Assembly (NCBI RefSeq): GCF_019933235.1
Contig: NZ_CP082945.1
Coordinates: 4,154,001 to 4,218,000, forward strand
Origin: Streptomyces angustmyceticus
GTDB taxonomy: Bacteria; Actinomycetota; Actinomycetes; Streptomycetales; Streptomycetaceae
Direction of reading: 5' to 3'
DNA: 64,000 bases
Within the stretch, counting starts at the first letter, position 1, and the number at the start of each line of letters is the position of its first letter. Shown piece by piece: positions 24,716 through 33,998 of this stretch. The notes below the pieces were generated by a model. That model saw nothing but the letters and a program-made list of their open reading frames with translations. It had not been told where the DNA came from and did no database searches. A program made the translations under genes and the position numbers.

Positions 24716-26112
24716 GGCCCGCGCCGCGCGCCCCGGCCGCCGGCCCGCCGCCCGCCGCACCGCCGGGGACGCGGCCGGGCCGGCGGCGCGTCGAGGAGGC
24801 GCGCCGCCTGGCGGCCCGCCGGCCGGGCACGGTGCTGCTCGTCGCCGCCGCGGCGATGCTGCTGCTCACCTGGATCCCGGCCTGCCTGCGGCCGGGCATG
24901 GTGGACCTGCGGGTCTACCGGAGCGCGGCCCCGCACCTCCTCGGCGGCGACCTCTACGCCTTCCGCCTGAACCTGCCGGGCACCGACCTCTTCCCGCTGC
25001 CGTTCACCTACCCGCCCTTCGCCGCGCTGCTGTTCCTCCCGCTCTCCCGGGTGCCGTGGCCGCCGGTGAGCGCCGCCTGGACCGCGGCCTCGATCGCGGC
25101 ACTGTGCGTCCTGGTCCACTGCTGCCTGCGGATGGCCGACCCGGACGCGGCCGCCGCCCGGCACCGCCGGCGCGTCCTGCTGTGGAGCGCCGCCCTGCTG
25201 TGGACCGAGCCGGTCGCCGGCACCCTCGCGCTGGGGCAGATCAACCTGCTGCTGGCGGCGGGCGTCGCGTACGCGGTCGGGCGGCGCCCGGCGGCCGCCG
25301 CCGGGCTCGGGGTCGGCCTCGCCGCCGGCGTGAAGCTGGTCCCGGCCGTCACCGGCGTCTACTTCCTGGCGCAGCGGCGCTGGGCGGCGGCGTGCTGGAC
25401 GGCCGCCGCGGGCGCCGCCACCGTCGCGGCCGGCTGGTGGGCGGCGCCCGGGGCCGCGGCCGACTTCTGGCTGCACGCGGTCGGCGACGCGGCCCGGGTC
25501 GGGCCGGTCGGCTCGGTGCTCAACCAGTCGCTGCGCGGGGCGCTGTCGCGCACCCTCGGCCACGACACCGGATGGTCGGCCGCGTGGTGGGCCTGCGCCG
25601 TCCCGGCCGTGCTGCTGGCGCTGGCGGCCGTGGTGCGCGCGGTCCGCCGCGCCGATCCGCTCGGCGCCCTGCTCGCCGTGCAGCTCCTCGGCCTCCTGGT
25701 CAGCCCCATCTCCTGGTTCCACCACTGGGTCTGGGCCGTCGCCGCCGTGCTGTGGCTGGCCCACGCCCCGCACCGCACCCGGGGCCGGACCGCGGCACTG
25801 ACCGCCTGGGGCCTCGCCCTGGGCGGGCACCTCGTCCACTGGCTGGGGATGGCCCAGCCGGACATCTGGCAGTTCGGCCGCCCCTGGTACCTCGCCGCGC
25901 TCGGCTGGGGCTACCCCGCCTGCGCCGCGCTCACCCTCGTCACCCTGCTGCGGCCCGCGGCGGGCGAGTGCGCGGGGAACGGCCCGGGGAGCGCCTCGGG
26001 GAGCGCCTCGGGCGGGCCCGAGGGCAGGAGCCGCCGGGGGCGCCGGGGCCGCCGGAGGCCGGAGCGGGTGCCGGCGGCCGGCACCGGGCCGCGCCCGGAT
26101 GGTGCCACCTAG
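24712..26112 (+). CDS. GT87-family polyprenol mannosyltransferase-like membrane protein
   Basis: A 466-residue protein beginning at a GTG that overlaps the methyltransferase stop. It has about ten hydrophobic helices. After the first helix comes GMVDLRVYRSAAPHLLGGDLY, the acidic D-x-x-V-Y motif of GT87 (PimE-like) enzymes, and later LALGQINLLL and VSPISWFHHWVW, both family signatures. It probably adds mannose or arabinose from a polyprenyl phosphate donor on the outer face. The C-terminus is Arg/Gly-rich. Its last codons lie within the operator repeats of the downstream gene. Confidence 0.85.
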   Translation: MRPAPRAPAAGPPPAAPPGTRPGRRRVEEARRLAARRPGTVLLVAAAAMLLLTWIPACLRPGMVDLRVYRSAAPHLLGGDLYAFRLNLPGTDLFPLPFTYPPFAALLFLPLSRVPWPPVSAAWTAASIAALCVLVHCCLRMADPDAAAARHRRRVLLWSAALLWTEPVAGTLALGQINLLLAAGVAYAVGRRPAAAAGLGVGLAAGVKLVPAVTGVYFLAQRRWAAACWTAAAGAATVAAGWWAAPGAAADFWLHAVGDAARVGPVGSVLNQSLRGALSRTLGHDTGWSAAWWACAVPAVLLALAAVVRAVRRADPLGALLAVQLLGLLVSPISWFHHWVWAVAAVLWLAHAPHRTRGRTAALTAWGLALGGHLVHWLGMAQPDIWQFGRPWYLAALGWGYPACAALTLVTLLRPAAGECAGNGPGSASGSASGGPEGRSRRGRRGRRRPERVPAAGTGPRPDGAT

Positions 26113-26193
26113 ATGGCACCTGTCGCCATCGTGGCGTCACTTAACGCCTTGGTGGCGCCACAAAGGCTTGCGGTGGCGCCATGATGGTGCCAC
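26099..26193 (+). promoter_or_regulatory. Operator-like repeat array before the RHH regulator gene
   Basis: The 95 bases before the start codon are packed with copies of one palindromic element: ATGGTGCCAC (26099), TGGCACC (26114), GTGGCGTCAC (26131), GTGGCGCCAC (26152, perfect palindrome), GTGGCGCCAT (26173) and ATGGTGCCAC (26184). Short tandem palindromes are the usual target of ribbon-helix-helix dimers, and the next gene encodes one. No Shine-Dalgarno sequence precedes the start, so the transcript may be leaderless. Confidence 0.7.
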
Positions 26194-26194
26194 T

Positions 26195-26740
26195 ATGGCG
26201 GACATGGACCTCACGCCGTACGTCGACACCCTCCGGAACGAACTCGCCATCGCCGCCGACGCGGGCGGCCAGGACGCCCGCGCCCTGGCCGAACGGCTCA
26301 CCGCGCCCCTGGAATCGGCCGCCCGGCTGACCCTGCTCAACGCCCTGTCCTCCGCCATGGCCGAGGTCACCCGCGAGCTGGCGCCGGGCTCGGTCGACGT
26401 CCGGCTGCGCGGGCTCGACCCCGAGTTCGTGGTGACCCCGTCGCCGGCCCCGGAGCCGTTCGGGGAGGCCGGGCCGCCCGAGAGCACGCCGGCCGGCCCG
26501 GCGGCACCGGCGCCCGCCGCCCCGGTGGACGGCGACGAGGGCGGCACCGCCCGCATCAACTTCCGCCTGCCCGCCCCGCTCAAGGCCCGGGTCGAGGACG
26601 CCGCGGGCCAGGAGGGCCTGTCGGTCAACGCCTGGCTGGTACGGGCCGTCGCCGGCGCCCTGGAACCGGGGGAGAGCCCCCGCCCCGCCGGCCGCAGCCG
26701 CCACGGGGGCCGGCAGGGCTACACCGGCTGGGTCCGCTAG
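26195..26740 (+). CDS. Ribbon-helix-helix (HicB/CopG-like) regulator
   Basis: A 181-residue protein. Residues 119-156 (ARINFRLPAPLKARVEDAAG, then LSVNAWLVRAVAGAL) form a ribbon-helix-helix: a basic beta strand, then two helices with the S-x-N-x-W-[LI]-V-x-A signature of HicB-type domains. Residues 1-80 are helical with no known fold, then an Ala/Pro linker follows. Similar proteins annotated HicB-like sit before DUF4097 and ABC exporter genes in other Streptomyces. No HicA toxin partner is seen, so it is more likely a plain regulator of this operon. It probably autoregulates through the repeats just upstream. Confidence 0.8.
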   Translation: MADMDLTPYVDTLRNELAIAADAGGQDARALAERLTAPLESAARLTLLNALSSAMAEVTRELAPGSVDVRLRGLDPEFVVTPSPAPEPFGEAGPPESTPAGPAAPAPAAPVDGDEGGTARINFRLPAPLKARVEDAAGQEGLSVNAWLVRAVAGALEPGESPRPAGRSRHGGRQGYTGWVR

Positions 26741-26903
26741 GGCCCCGCCCGGCCACCGAGGCCCGCCCCCGTCGACAGGGGCCGGCCCCGGCCGTCAGGG
26801 GGCCGACCCCGGCCGCGCGCCCGGCGCACCGCACTCCACCACTCTTCACCTCCCCCGCCCCACCGGCGGGGAGGCACTCCACAGTCACGAGGACGGGACA
26901 GCC

Positions 26904-27740
26904 ATGCCTTCTTTTGAGACCCCCGAACCGATCACCGTCACCCTCGAATTCGACCTCGGCACCGCCCGGATCACCGCGGGCAAGCGCACCGACACGGTCG
27001 TCGAGGTGCGCCCGGCCGACGCCACCGCGGACGCCGACGTACGGGCCGCCCAGCAGACCAAGGTCACCTGCTCCGGCGGCCGGCTGGTCGTCAAGGGCCC
27101 CAAGAAGCGCTCGATCTTCGGCAAGTGCGGCTCGCTCGACATCACCATCGAGCTGCCGGCCGGCTCGGACGTCCAGGGCACCTCGCCCATGGCGGACTTC
27201 ACCTGCGCGGGCCTCCTCGGCGAGTGCCGGCTCAAGACCTCGCTCGGCGACCTCCAGGTCGACGAGGCCGAGACCGTGAACCTGCGGACCGACTACGGCG
27301 ACATCCGGCTGGGCCGGGCGGCCGGGGACGCCGAACTCGTCGCCGCCGGCCGGATCGAGGCCGGTGAGATCGCGGGAGCCGCCGTGGTCAAGAACGGCAA
27401 CGGCGCGACCACGATCGGCGAGGTCACCGGCGCGCTGCGGGCGAGCGCGTCCAACGGCCTGATCTCCGTCGGCGTCGCCCGAGCCGGGGTCGACGCCAAG
27501 TCCGCCAACGGCCCCATCCGGATCGGCGAGGCGGCGCGCGGCCGGGTCGTGCTACGGGCCGCGGCCGGCGACCTGGAGGTCGGCATCCCCGGGTCCACCG
27601 CCGCCTGGCTCGACGTGGCCACCGGTGTCGGCAGCGTACGCAACTCCCTCGGCCCGTCCGACGGTCCCGGTGACGCCGCCGAGACCGTCGAGGTGCGCGC
27701 CCACACCAGCCTCGGCGACATCGTGATCCACCGCGCCTGA
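26904..27740 (+). CDS. DUF4097 family beta-helix-like protein
   Basis: A 278-residue protein of repeated short beta strands (for example LKTSLGDLQV, LRTDYGDIRLG, ASASNGLISVG, AKSANGPIRIG), the N-G-x-I/V pattern of DUF4097. It has no signal peptide or lipobox, so it is probably cytoplasmic, unlike the DUF4097 lipoprotein at 35561. Its role is unknown; it is consistently found next to DrrA-type exporters. It is preceded by ACGAGGACGGG and lies 58 bases before the ABC ATPase. Confidence 0.85.
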   Translation: MPSFETPEPITVTLEFDLGTARITAGKRTDTVVEVRPADATADADVRAAQQTKVTCSGGRLVVKGPKKRSIFGKCGSLDITIELPAGSDVQGTSPMADFTCAGLLGECRLKTSLGDLQVDEAETVNLRTDYGDIRLGRAAGDAELVAAGRIEAGEIAGAAVVKNGNGATTIGEVTGALRASASNGLISVGVARAGVDAKSANGPIRIGEAARGRVVLRAAAGDLEVGIPGSTAAWLDVATGVGSVRNSLGPSDGPGDAAETVEVRAHTSLGDIVIHRA

Positions 27741-27798
27741 CCACGGGCCGCCGGCCGCTCCCGGCCGGCCACCGCCCCTCTTCGAGAGAGGAAGTGTC

Positions 27799-28797
27799 AT
27801 GACCATGATCAACACCCCGGCCCGTCCCCGCCCCGCGGCCGTCACCGCGGAGGGGTTAACCAAGTCCTACGGCGACAAGGCCGTGCTCGACGGCATCGAC
27901 CTGCACATCCCCCAGGGCACGGTCTTCGCCCTGCTCGGGCCCAACGGCGCGGGCAAGACCACCACCGTCCAGATCCTCTCCACCCTGATCCCCGCGAGCG
28001 CCGGACGGGTCCGGGTCGCGGGCCACGACCTGGTCCGCGAGGCCGGCGCGGTGCGCGCCGCCATCGGCGTCACCGGCCAGTTCTCCGCGGTGGACAACCT
28101 GCTCGACGCCCGGGAGAACCTGCTCCTGATGGCGGACCTGCACCACCTCGACCGCCGCGAGGGCCGCCGGCGCGCGAGCGAACTCCTCGCCCGCTTCGAG
28201 CTGACCGAGGCCGCCGCCCGGCCCGTCGCCACCTTCTCCGGCGGGATGCGGCGCAAGCTCGACCTCGCGATGACGCTGGTCGGCCGCCCGCGCCTGATCT
28301 TCCTCGACGAGCCGACCACCGGCCTCGACCCGCGCAGCCGGCGCACCATGTGGGAGATCATCCGCGGCCTGGTCGCCGACGACGGCGTCACCGTCTTCCT
28401 GACGACGCAGTACCTGGAGGAGGCCGACCAACTCGCCGACCGCATCGCCCTCCTGGACCACGGCACGCTCGTCGCCGAGGGCACCGCGGACGAGCTGAAG
28501 CGGCAGATCCCCGGCGGCCACCTCCGCCTCCGGCTCCCCGGCCCGCCCGAACTCGCCGCGGCCGCCGCCCTCTTCCCCTCCGCCGCCCGCGACGACGACG
28601 CGCTCACCCTCGACATCCCCGGCGACGGCGGCATCCCGGCGCTGCGCGCCGTCCTCGACACCCTCGACCGCGCCTCGGTCCGGGCCGAGGCGCTCACCGT
28701 GCACACCCCCGGCCTCGACGAGGTCTTCCTCACCCTGACGGGCCGGTCTCCGCAGGCCGGCGCCACGGTCGATTCCTCCCGGGAGAACGCCCGATGA
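27799..28797 (+). CDS. DrrA-type ABC transporter ATP-binding protein
   Basis: A 332-residue ATPase. Walker A GPNGAGKTT spans 47-55, with signature FSGGMRRKLDLA, Walker B LIFLDEPTTGLD, and switch TTQYLEEADQLADR. The C-terminal 90-residue extension is typical of the daunorubicin-resistance DrrA subfamily. It energises export of a drug or lipid with the permease that overlaps it by four bases (ATGA). GAGAGAGGAAG lies upstream. The substrate cannot be deduced. Confidence 0.93.
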   Translation: MTMINTPARPRPAAVTAEGLTKSYGDKAVLDGIDLHIPQGTVFALLGPNGAGKTTTVQILSTLIPASAGRVRVAGHDLVREAGAVRAAIGVTGQFSAVDNLLDARENLLLMADLHHLDRREGRRRASELLARFELTEAAARPVATFSGGMRRKLDLAMTLVGRPRLIFLDEPTTGLDPRSRRTMWEIIRGLVADDGVTVFLTTQYLEEADQLADRIALLDHGTLVAEGTADELKRQIPGGHLRLRLPGPPELAAAAALFPSAARDDDALTLDIPGDGGIPALRAVLDTLDRASVRAEALTVHTPGLDEVFLTLTGRSPQAGATVDSSRENAR

Positions 28798-29591
28798 GCA
28801 CCCACGCCCACGCCCTGCGCGACTCGATGACGATGCTGCGCCGCAACCTCACCCGCGCCCGGCGCTACCCGTCCCTGACGCTCCAGGTCGTCGCCATGCC
28901 GATCGTGATGCTGCTGCTCTTCGTCTTCGTCTTCGGCGGCGCCCTCGGCAACGGCATCGGCCTGCCGGGCGCGGCGACCGACCGCGGCGCCTACGTCGAC
29001 TACGTCACCCCGGGCATCATCCTGATGGCCGTGACCTCCGGCGCCATCTCGACGGCCGTGTCCGTCTCCCTCGACATGACCGAGGGCATCATCAACCGCT
29101 TCCGCACCATGGCGATCTCCCGGGCCTCCGTGCTGACGGGCCATGTGGTCGGCAGCGTCATCCAGACCATGGTCAGCCTGGTCCTGGTCGTCGCCGTCGC
29201 GCTGGCGGTGGGCTTCCGGCCGCACGCCACCCCCGCCGGGTGGCTCGCCGCCCTCGGCCTCCTCACCCTGCTCGCCTTCGCCCTCACCTGGCTGGCGGCC
29301 GCGATGGGCATGGTGGCCAGGACCGTCGAGTCCGCGAGCAACGCCCCCATGCCGCTCACCTTCCTGCCCTTCCTCGGCAGCGCCGTCGTCACCCCCGACT
29401 CCATGCCGGCCGGACTGCGGTGGTTCGCCGAGTACCAGCCCTTCACCCCCGTCAACGAGACGCTGCGCGGCCTCCTGCTGGGCACCGGGACCGGCAACAA
29501 CGGCCCCATCGCCGTGGCATGGGGCGTCGGCCTCTCCCTGGCGGGCTACCTGTGGGCACGGTCCGCCTTCCGGCGCGGCGGCACGCGCTGA
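28794..29591 (+). CDS. ABC-2 type permease (DrrB-like)
   Basis: A 265-residue permease with six hydrophobic segments and the family loop EYQPFTPVNETLRGLLLG near the C-terminus. The N-terminus (STHAHALRDSMTMLRRNLTR) is the cytoplasmic coupling segment. It pairs with the preceding DrrA-type ATPase through an ATGA start-stop overlap. It is followed 70 bases later by a P450 gene on the same strand, which may be in the same transcript. Confidence 0.92.
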   Translation: MSTHAHALRDSMTMLRRNLTRARRYPSLTLQVVAMPIVMLLLFVFVFGGALGNGIGLPGAATDRGAYVDYVTPGIILMAVTSGAISTAVSVSLDMTEGIINRFRTMAISRASVLTGHVVGSVIQTMVSLVLVVAVALAVGFRPHATPAGWLAALGLLTLLAFALTWLAAAMGMVARTVESASNAPMPLTFLPFLGSAVVTPDSMPAGLRWFAEYQPFTPVNETLRGLLLGTGTGNNGPIAVAWGVGLSLAGYLWARSAFRRGGTR

Positions 29592-29661
29592 CCCTCCCGC
29601 CCCGCACCTCCCGCCCCGCACCCACGCCTCGCACTCCGCACTCCGTACCGGAGGGACACCC

Positions 29662-30903
29662 ATGCATCCCGAACCGCTCACCCCTGCCCGCGCCCCCGTC
29701 GCCGGCCCCGGCCCCGGCCCCGTCACGCTCCCGACGGCCCGTGCCGAGGGCTGCCCCTTCGACCCGCCCGCCGGCCTGGCCCGGCTGCGCGCCGGACGGC
29801 CGCTCGCCCGGATGCGCTACCCCGACGGGCACCTCGGCTGGCTGGCCACCGGCTACTCCGTGGTCCGCGCGATACACGCCGACCCCCGCTTCAGCTCCCG
29901 CTACGAGCTGCTGCACAACCCGTTCGAGGGCGGCCCCACCGGCCCGCTGCCACCGGCTCCGGTCGGTGACCTCACCGGGCTCGACGCACCCGAGCACACC
30001 CGCTACCGACGGCTGCTCATGGCCAAGTTCACCGTCCGCCGGATGCGCGCGCTCACCGCCCGTTTCACGGAGATCACCGACGCGCACCTCGACGCCATGG
30101 AGCGCCGGGGACCGGCGCTGGACCTGGTGGAGGCGTACGCCAAGCCCCTCCCGGCGCTGATGATCTGCGAACTCCTCGGTGTCCCGCACGCCGGCCAGGA
30201 GGACTTCCAGCGTCATACGGCGACGCTGATGACCCGCGGCTCCACCCGGGAGGAGGTGGTCGCCGCCATGACCGCGCTGCAGGACACCCTGGCCGCGCTG
30301 GTGACGGCCAAGCGCGCCGCCCCCACCGACGACCTGCTCGGCGACCTGACGACCACCGACCTCACCGACGACGAACTCGCGGGCATCGGGAGCTTCCTGC
30401 TCGCCGCCGGCCTCGACACCACCGCCAACATGCTCGCCCTCGGCACCTTCGCGCTGCTGTCCCACCCCGGCCAACTGGCCGCCCTGCGCGCCGATCCGGC
30501 CCTGGCCGCCCCGGCGGTCGAGGAGCTGCTGCGCTACCTGACCATCGCCCACACCGGGGCGCGGACCGCGCTGGAGGACGTCGAGGTGGCCGGCCACCTC
30601 ATCAGGGCGGGTGAGACCGTGACCCTCTCCCTGGAGGCCGCCGACCGCGACCCGGCACGGTTCCCCGACCCCGACACCCTCGATCTGCGCCGCCGGGCCA
30701 CCGGGCACCTGGCGTTCGGCCACGGCATCCACCAGTGCCTGGGCCAGCAGTTGGCCCGCGTCGAGCTGCAGGTCGCCCTCCCCGCGCTGGTCACCCGCTT
30801 CCCGACGCTGCGCCTGGCGGTCCCGCCCGAGGACGTGCCGCTGCGCGAGGGCATGAACATCAACGGGGTGCACCGGCTCCCCGTCACCTGGGACGAGACG
30901 TAG
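29662..30903 (+). CDS. Cytochrome P450 monooxygenase
   Basis: A 413-residue soluble P450. Haem-binding FGHGIHQCLGQ has the axial Cys359; AGLDTTAN provides the I-helix oxygen-binding threonine; EELLRYL provides the ExxR motif of the K helix; and DAPEHTRYRRLL is the usual C-helix segment. The length is normal. CYP105/107-type family members hydroxylate small molecules. No ferredoxin gene is adjacent. GGAGGG precedes the start by six bases. It may act on the substrate of the upstream exporter, but this is not shown. Confidence 0.93.
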   Translation: MHPEPLTPARAPVAGPGPGPVTLPTARAEGCPFDPPAGLARLRAGRPLARMRYPDGHLGWLATGYSVVRAIHADPRFSSRYELLHNPFEGGPTGPLPPAPVGDLTGLDAPEHTRYRRLLMAKFTVRRMRALTARFTEITDAHLDAMERRGPALDLVEAYAKPLPALMICELLGVPHAGQEDFQRHTATLMTRGSTREEVVAAMTALQDTLAALVTAKRAAPTDDLLGDLTTTDLTDDELAGIGSFLLAAGLDTTANMLALGTFALLSHPGQLAALRADPALAAPAVEELLRYLTIAHTGARTALEDVEVAGHLIRAGETVTLSLEAADRDPARFPDPDTLDLRRRATGHLAFGHGIHQCLGQQLARVELQVALPALVTRFPTLRLAVPPEDVPLREGMNINGVHRLPVTWDET

Positions 30904-31070
30904 CCGGCACGAGGAGCGCGGCCACCCGGCGGCCGCGGACGCCACGGGGGCGGCCGCGACCGCCGCCACGAGCGCGGACGCGGCCACCGACCGCCCACGG
31001 AGGAACCCGTTCGCACTCCAGTACGTCTTCCCGCGTACGTGTGGATGTCGAAGGTCCCTGGAGGAACCCG

Positions 31071-32639
31071 GTGGAGCACAGGATGTTGGGCCGGCGCTAC
31101 GAGCTGGTGGAGCGGCTCGGGAACGGCGGGATGGGCACGGTGTACCGGGCGGTCGACCACCGGTTGCGCCGTACCGTCGCCGTGAAGACCCTCTCCGCCG
31201 AGCTGGCGCTGCAGCCCGAGTTCCTCACCCGCTTCCAGCGGGAGGCGCACGCCGCCGCCGCGCTCAACCACCCCAAGGTGGCCACCGTGCACGACGTGGG
31301 CGAGGACGCCGAGGGCGGCGCGGCCGAGCCGTACCTGGTCATGGAGTACGTCGAGGGCCGCAGCCTCGGCCACGTCCTCCAGGACGGCGCGCTGCCGGTG
31401 GCGCAGGCGGTCGGCATCGCGGGCCAGGTGCTGGAGGCCCTGGAGCACAGCCACGGGCACGCCATCGTGCACCGCGACATCAAGCCCGCCAACGTCATGC
31501 TCACCGGCACGGGCCAGGTCAAGGTCGTCGACTTCGGCATCGCCAAGGCGCTCACCGAGGCGGCCACCCGGCTGACCGGCACGGGCGTGGCGGTCGGCAC
31601 CCCCGCCTATCTGGCCCCGGAGCAGATCAACGGCGCCGCGACCGACCACCGCACGGACCTCTACGCCGTGGGCTGCCTGCTCTACGAGCTGCTGACGGGC
31701 CGTCCCCCGTACACCGGCGACTCCCCGTTCTCCGTCATGCACCAGCACCTGGCCGCGGAGCCGGTGCCCCCCTCGCAGCTCCGCCCGGAGCTGCCGCCCG
31801 CCGTCGACGCGGTGATCGTCCGCGCGCTGCGCAAGGACCGGGAGGACCGCTTCACCCGGGCGTCCGAGATGCACCGGGCGCTCGACGAGGCGTCCCGCGC
31901 CCCCGCCGCACCGGCGCCCCTCGTCCGGACCCCGACGACCGTCGACCCGGCGCCGGCCCGTCACGCCGCGCCGGGACCGGGCGGCACGTCCCCCGCGCCG
32001 GGCGGCTCCTCCGTGCCGGGCGGTTCCCCTGCGGCCCCGGCCGCCGGCCGCGCCGCGGCCCCGCCCGCCCGCCGGAGACCGGCGCGGGTGGTCTTCCGCC
32101 CGACGGCCGAGGGCGCGGTCGCCCTGCTCGGCTGCTTCCTGTCGCTGGTGATCTCCCGGACCGACATGATCGAGACCGGCCAGTTCACCCGGGTCGCGCT
32201 GCTCGCCGCCGTGGCCGGCGCGGTGCTCCTGCTGTGGTCGGCGCGGCTCGCCTGCGCGGTGGCCTGGGGACCGGTGGCGGAGGCCGTCGCCACCTGGTCC
32301 GAGCTGGCCCGCGCCAACGTCGGCTGGGAGACGCGCTACGTCGTCATCGCCCTGGTCCTGGGCATCGTCGCCGCCCTCTGCCTGACCGCCGGACTCCGCG
32401 ACGAGGAAACCGGCGGCTTCGCCCTGGTGGCGTTCTGGTTCACCGCCCTGGCCTCGGTCTGGTTCTTCCTCGACGACCTCCGCAAGATCGGCGTGTTCTA
32501 CGTCCTGCTCCTCGCCGTCCCGCTCGCCGTCGGCGCCCAGGTGCTCAAGTCCCGCACCCGCCCGCGCCATCCGCTCCCGGCGCCGGCCCCGTCAGACCGG
32601 GCGCAGCCCACCGCGGGGCGCACACCCGGCACCGCGTGA
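31071..32639 (+). CDS. Hanks-type serine/threonine protein kinase with C-terminal membrane region
   Basis: A 522-residue kinase. The kinase domain is complete (about 8-275): glycine loop LGNGGMGTVYRA, Lys39, HRDIKPANVM, DFGIAKAL and APEQI. A Pro/Ala/Gly-rich linker (290-350) is followed by a helical membrane region of about five segments (355-500) instead of PASTA repeats. The likely substrate and signal are unknown; a membrane or redox cue is possible. It starts at a GTG with GGAGG upstream (31060); the ATG four codons later is an alternative. Confidence 0.9.
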   Translation: MEHRMLGRRYELVERLGNGGMGTVYRAVDHRLRRTVAVKTLSAELALQPEFLTRFQREAHAAAALNHPKVATVHDVGEDAEGGAAEPYLVMEYVEGRSLGHVLQDGALPVAQAVGIAGQVLEALEHSHGHAIVHRDIKPANVMLTGTGQVKVVDFGIAKALTEAATRLTGTGVAVGTPAYLAPEQINGAATDHRTDLYAVGCLLYELLTGRPPYTGDSPFSVMHQHLAAEPVPPSQLRPELPPAVDAVIVRALRKDREDRFTRASEMHRALDEASRAPAAPAPLVRTPTTVDPAPARHAAPGPGGTSPAPGGSSVPGGSPAAPAAGRAAAPPARRRPARVVFRPTAEGAVALLGCFLSLVISRTDMIETGQFTRVALLAAVAGAVLLLWSARLACAVAWGPVAEAVATWSELARANVGWETRYVVIALVLGIVAALCLTAGLRDEETGGFALVAFWFTALASVWFFLDDLRKIGVFYVLLLAVPLAVGAQVLKSRTRPRHPLPAPAPSDRAQPTAGRTPGTA

Positions 32640-32692
32640 GCCGGACCCACCGGGGCCCGTGACCCCGCGTCGGGACGGGCCGCGAGCGGCTC

Positions 32693-33667
32693 TCACTCGA
32701 CGCAGACGAGCCCCAGCAGGCACACATGCGACGGCGAGGTCGGCTGGGCGGCCGGCGCCGTCGGGGTGCTCGGCGCGGGCGAGGCGGCCGGCGCGCTGTC
32801 CGACGGTGCCGTGAGGCCCGAGCCGTGGCTCGTGTGCCCGCCGGAAGCGGGGGCGGACGCCGTCGGCGTGGCCGCGTCGGTGTGGCCGACGTGCGTCGTC
32901 CCGGACGAGCCGGGCGTGCTGCTGTGCCGCGTCGTGCCCGAGGACACCTGCTGCCGCGCGGGGGCGTCGTGGTGCGGCTGCTGCCGGGGCGCCGGTGTGG
33001 CGGCGGGCGGCGTGGCCGCGGCGCTGTCCGGCCGGTGGTCCGTCGTGTGCGGACGCGCCGGGGAATGCCCGGGCGCCTCGGCATCCGGCTGCTCCGACGA
33101 GGAGGCGGCCGTCTCCGTACGGGGCGTGCCCACGCTCCCCGGCTCCGGCGACGAGGCCGCCTGCGCATGGCCGGCCGACGGCTTGTTCTGCAGCAGCGAG
33201 ACGGTCAGACCGCCGCCCACCAGGGCGAAGGCGGTAGCGGCCGCGGCCCGCCGCCGGTGCTTCTTCCACCGCGCCAGCTGCCGGCGCCTCGCCGCCCGGC
33301 CCTGCCCGGTACCGGCGGCGACCCCGGCGGCACCGTCGGACGGCCCGTCGTCCCCGGCATCGGCCCGCGCCGCACCGTCCGGCTCCGGCGCACCGCTCCC
33401 GAACGCCCCGGCCTCGAACGCCGAGGCCCCGAACGCCCCGGTGCCGAAGGCGGTGGCCCCGGCCGGCGACGCGGCGGCATGCTGCCCCGCACCCCGCGAG
33501 AACCCCGCGGTGTCCTCCTCCGCGCGCTGTGCCTCCCACTTCTCGGCAGCGGACATCGCCCGCTCGCGGCGGTGGGAGGGCGGTGCTATGTCGGGCGCGT
33601 AGTCCCCGCATCCGGGGCACACGAGGGCCCCGTTGAGACTGCGGCGGCACGAGGTGCAGTAGTCCAT
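32693..33667 (-). CDS. SCO2400-like zinc-ribbon membrane protein
   Basis: A 324-residue protein. MDYCTSCRRSLNGALVCPGC has two C-x2-C pairs that would form a zinc ribbon. Ser/Ala/Gly-rich sequence and a basic stretch (RRRQLARWKKHRRRAAAATA) precede one membrane segment (about 140-160). The outside part is Pro/Ser/Thr/His-rich, ending in HVCLLGLVCVE. The layout matches the SCO2400 family seen throughout Streptomyces; its role is not known. It converges with the kinase gene. Confidence 0.75.
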   Translation of the reverse strand: MDYCTSCRRSLNGALVCPGCGDYAPDIAPPSHRRERAMSAAEKWEAQRAEEDTAGFSRGAGQHAAASPAGATAFGTGAFGASAFEAGAFGSGAPEPDGAARADAGDDGPSDGAAGVAAGTGQGRAARRRQLARWKKHRRRAAAATAFALVGGGLTVSLLQNKPSAGHAQAASSPEPGSVGTPRTETAASSSEQPDAEAPGHSPARPHTTDHRPDSAAATPPAATPAPRQQPHHDAPARQQVSSGTTRHSSTPGSSGTTHVGHTDAATPTASAPASGGHTSHGSGLTAPSDSAPAASPAPSTPTAPAAQPTSPSHVCLLGLVCVE

Positions 33668-33998
33668 CTGCGATCTTTCTGTGCTGACTGCGCCGCCAAG
33701 GACGCCGGCGACCTGATCAAGTTCGCACGCGGGATCGAGCGGGCTGTAACGCTAACGGCACCCCCGTCAGGCAAAGCGAAGACCGTGTGACGCTTCCGTG
33801 CAGATCCCTCACCAACGGACCCCACCGTTCCGGACATACCCCGAGGAATCCGGTGATGGGCCGCGTCGACGACGCCGACAACGCGACATGCCCTGGCCCC
33901 CGGAGCGGAAGCGCCGGGGCCCAGGGCGGCCCTGCCGGTACAGGAGGGGGCCGGCGGGGTGTCACAGCGGACCGGGGTGGTCCTTGGTGCGTGGTGTC
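33668..33998. other. Intergenic region between two minus-strand genes
   Basis: This 331-base stretch holds no credible gene. The right half contains the hairpin at 33891-33926. The left half, just upstream of the SCO2400-like start, is less GC-rich (about 33735-33790) and probably carries its promoter, though no clear -10/-35 pair stands out. Confidence 0.4.
33891..33926 (-). terminator. 13-bp hairpin downstream of the GG-leader peptide gene
   Basis: CCCTGGCCCCCGG pairs with CCGGGGCCCAGGG (one mismatch) across a ten-base loop. It lies about 73 bases past the stop codon of the peptide gene on the minus strand and is the likely terminator of that short transcript. Confidence 0.6.

Noticed and set aside
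26195..26740. HicA/HicB toxin-antitoxin pair
   Set aside because: Only the RHH/HicB-like half is present; the neighbours are a mannosyltransferase and a DUF4097 protein.
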